Part shown: positions 61,200 to 64,000 of the stretch, one piece after another
How the letters are laid out: each line of letters begins with the position of its first letter
How positions within the stretch are numbered: the first letter of the stretch is position 1
Assembly (NCBI GenBank): GCA_003952965.2
Contig: CM025850.1
Span: 22,318 to 86,317 of the forward strand
Source of the DNA: Morella rubra
Lineage: Eukaryota > Streptophyta > Magnoliopsida > Fagales > Myricaceae
Length of the DNA stretch: 64,000 nucleotides
Reading direction: 5' to 3'
Program-made: the position numbers and the translations under genes
Notes under the pieces: generated by a model
What the model saw: only the letters and a program-made list of their open reading frames with translations
Databases searched by the model: none
Told to the model about the DNA's origin: nothing

Positions 61200-64000
61200 C
61201 TCCCGAATGAAACTCTTAAACCCTTCAGAGGACCCAACGAAGAAGTAACAGCGATGTACGACGGGCTGATGGAAAATAACGAAGTCACGTGACTTTTTTT
61301 TCTAGGCATCACGTGACTTCTGTTGCTATAGCAACACCGGGAAACACCATAGTCACCGCTCCGCGGTGAAGGCGTGAAGCCACGTACTGAAGAAAGGGGC
61401 TGCGCCATCTTAAGGTGATTTTCGGAGAAAAAAGTGAATATTTGAAAAGAAAAAAAAATTCACAGAGCAGCTAAGTTTGGATTAGCAAAAAAAAAAAAAA
61501 GTAGGTAGATTTTGTTGGCATCGGAGAAGTATTATTAGAGTTTGTAAAAATATTGAAAGTTTGTAAAAATTTGTTAAATTTGTAAAATATTGTTGAAATT
61601 TGTCAAAGTATCAGAGTTAGTGAAAAAATAGTTATGAAATTTTTTTAAAAAAAAACTCTTTACATTAACATGAATTCTAATATATATTTTTTCACACAAA
61701 TTTTAATTAGATATTTTTACATTAAAATCTATATTTTTCATTAAAAAATTTCATCATCATATTTATTTTTAAAATTTCTAATAAAAATTAATTTACGATC
61801 AAATATTTTAAAACTCACTTTACACATAATAGAATCTTCCATCTAAATAACTATTAACACAAAAATTTTACAAATTTTGAGGATTTTTTGCAACTGAACA
61901 TCACCTTTATCTTTTGTATCAACTTGTTGTGCATTTTATTAACTATTAAAAAAAATTATTCTTATTCATTGATTTGTATCCACTTGCTTCTTGTTTTTTG
62001 ATAATCAGGTATATTGAAAAATTTACCCCTAATCCTATAAAAATTAGTATCCTGAGAGCAAGAATTAGTAACACCTAAAAAGTTTTGAATTCGAACCTTT
62101 AAAAACAGCACAACCTCCAAATTTTTTAAGTATTGACGACTATGTTGTTTATGCATGTTTATTGTTCAATGTGTTGTGCTTCCCCCAATACTTACAAGCC
62201 CAATGCGCCCGTTCTACTTGGATTGGGTTTCCAAGTCTGAACCTGAGGCTATCGGTGGTGGAAATAGAGCCGACGGTAGAGGGCCTGAATAAGGCATCCA
62301 ATGTGTTGCACAAAGGCCAACATCACGTGGGAGAAGTAGAACACGGTTGGTCTTGATAGAGATGCAATGATGTAAGGATGATTTAATAAAAATAATATAT
62401 ATATTTTTTTGGTTTAATTTGGGTCATTCGCTATTGGGTTAGATGGCATATAGAAAAATAGGTCCAGAAAATGGGAAGCACAATCGGAGAGAATAACGAC
62501 GAGGTTCACACAAAGTGATGCTCAAACGTGTGGCTCAGTTTGTAAAGTGGTATCCAAGCATCCAGGCCCATTAAACAATTCGTCGCATCACATTCACTCT
62601 TCAGTAATCGATGCTGCATTAATACATTCATTTCTCTCATTTCCAGGGACAGACAAACCCAATTGCTTTCTAGCTTTGCTTGCTTATTCTTCTTTAAATG
62701 TGAAGGAATGGAAACATTTGGAGGACAGCATTGTGTTAATTGGGGGAAAAAAATAAATAAAGTCACCCTATAACTCCTGTAAATCTCGGACACCCTTTGA
62801 TGTAAACCATTTATACAAAACAATTGAGATGAGGATGGAGCAGTAATATTTATAAAATGAATTGTAGTGATCATAGCCCATTTACTTTATAGGTTTCTAA
62901 ACTCAACTCTTTTGAGTCCATGATCAATAAGTGACGAACACGTACGATAAGAGATACATACATACATACATACATGCATTTATGTCAGTTAGCATATATA
63001 TATATATATCTATATGTTACGGGCCGGATAAGATATAAAACCTAAGCACTCTCTAAACATGGCAATATTCTGGTACAGTGACATTACACTTTGAGGGCAC
63101 AGCCGTCATGAGGAATGTTGAAAGGCATCTAACTAAATTAGCTAAAGTGGAAAAGCTGGGTGGGAACTGAGAACCCATTTTTTGTGGCTTTGGGTTGAGA
63201 AGAATAAGAAAATTCTTGACTTGAGAATATGACCTATTGGCTTTAGTTTGAGTTAAGATTCTAAAATTCCTATTCCGTGGAATCTTTACAACTTTTTTCC
63301 GGCCTCCAACTTTTCTCCCCAAGGAATAGCATTCCGTGGTCATTTCTCACTTTCTAATTGAGCCACTGCCATCATGTGATGTGTGGTCAACAAGGCACGC
63401 CCAGTAAGCGTCTTAACACAGTTTTTTTCCGCTTATGATTGACTAGTCCATAACATGATTCTCATATATCATTTGCTTCTCTTTTTGGAGTTTCTTTCTT
63501 CTTCTCCTTCTCCTTCTCCAAAGTAAATTTATATTAATACAAAATCCACAAAAGGGAAATGTAAGTACAATAACAAAAGTCCTTCTCTGCTCCCAACAGG
63601 AGAATAACATAGTAAGGGCATTTTGGCAACATCAGTTAAAGGTAAGTACTTTACATGTACCATTATATGAAAGACCACAGGGTCCTTCGAGGGACACGAA
63701 ATGAAAGTTGTAGCAACATGTTCATCATTCCATTTACGGCCGTTGGTGATCACAACCCATTCCAAATACATCCATTGATCCCTAACCTCTCCAAGGAACA
63801 TATATATATATATCTGCGGCATCCAGTCCCGGCCTTTCATATAATAACAACAAGTGCTGAGACATTGAGCTCATGTAGTACTGGGAGCAATTGTGCTGCC
63901 ATGGTACCAAATCCTCCCTCTTGTGAAATTTATTCCTTTCCACATGCCACCAAACTATTTAGGAATTTTGCTTTAGCACTTTACCCAAAGGCTTTCGTGG
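61200..64000. other. Intergenic DNA, no gene supported
   Basis: AT-rich sequence with poly-A runs near 61,450-61,500 and 61,640. A repetitive segment at 61,540-61,620 repeats TTTGTAAAAAT-like words. There are also ACAT repeats (62,954-62,978), a TA run (62,994-63,010) and TTC-type repeats at 63,485-63,520. Frames at 62,162, 62,506 and 63,529 have no recognisable domain. Confidence 0.55.
62954..63010. repeat. ACAT tetranucleotide and TA dinucleotide repeats
   Basis: About five ACAT units followed, after a short gap, by a TA run of about 16 bases. Simple-sequence repeats. Confidence 0.85.

Noticed and set aside
62080-62110. Possible tRNA T-loop (GGTTCGAATTC on minus)
   Set aside because: No acceptor stem or A-box could be built around it.
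62162-62356. 64-codon frame
   Set aside because: Short, no domain, in repetitive-looking intergenic DNA.
63529-63840. 103-codon minus-strand frame
   Set aside because: Considered as an F-box or transposase fragment, but no motif could be identified.
1-64000. CRISPR arrays, operons, bacterial promoters
   Set aside because: The window is plant nuclear DNA with spliced genes; no regular spacer-repeat array is present.

Overview
This is nuclear DNA from a flowering plant, probably a woody species with a medium or large, transposon-rich genome. The evidence is five or six intron-bearing plant-type genes (plus one apparently intronless gene), plastid transit peptides, GT-AG introns, an AT-rich intergenic background, and several classes of plant transposon debris: a Ty3/Gypsy gag fragment with LTR, Harbinger-type and foldback MITEs, a Mutator-like end, and a SMART-like miniature retrotransposon. 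I cannot name the species.

Layout. Positions 1-27,500 hold no recognisable host gene. Positions 1-4,960 and about 10,500-22,400 are two long islands with an excess of T over A on the plus strand, many surviving CpG dinucleotides, and no credible ORF. They are separated by an AT-rich stretch (4,960-10,500) with a GA-rich block, paired hairpins and a foldback element. A broken minus-strand Gypsy gag/protease region with leader and one LTR lies at 22.4-24.95 kb. It is followed by GC-rich filler and a Mutator-like end near 26.1 kb.

The gene-bearing part starts at 27.6 kb. In order: an EUL-domain lectin (27.6-30.1 kb, +); a nearly perfect 734-bp palindromic transposon and a Harbinger-like MITE (31.4-32.4 kb); a NAC transcription factor of the CUC/NAC100/ORE1 group (36.3-37.8 kb, +); the minor-spliceosome protein U11/U12-65K (41.3-45.8 kb, +, 11 coding exons) carrying an antisense SMART-like element in an intron; a tryptophan/tyrosine permease-family transporter, probably plastidial (48.7-50.3 kb, -); an ACHT-type atypical chloroplast thioredoxin (52.2-54.1 kb, +), divergent from the transporter; and a small conserved plant membrane protein of unknown function (about 58.1-61.2 kb, -) whose exons carry two apparent single-base frame disturbances.

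The genes are unrelated in function apart from two likely plastid proteins side by side (transporter and redox protein); nothing resembles an operon or gene cluster. The main unexplained material is the pair of T-skewed, CpG-retaining islands. The best-supported specific oddities are the lectin stop codon split by an intron, the frame disturbances in the 58-61 kb gene, the Met-less terminal reading frame after U11/U12-65K, and the nearly perfect 734-bp palindrome.
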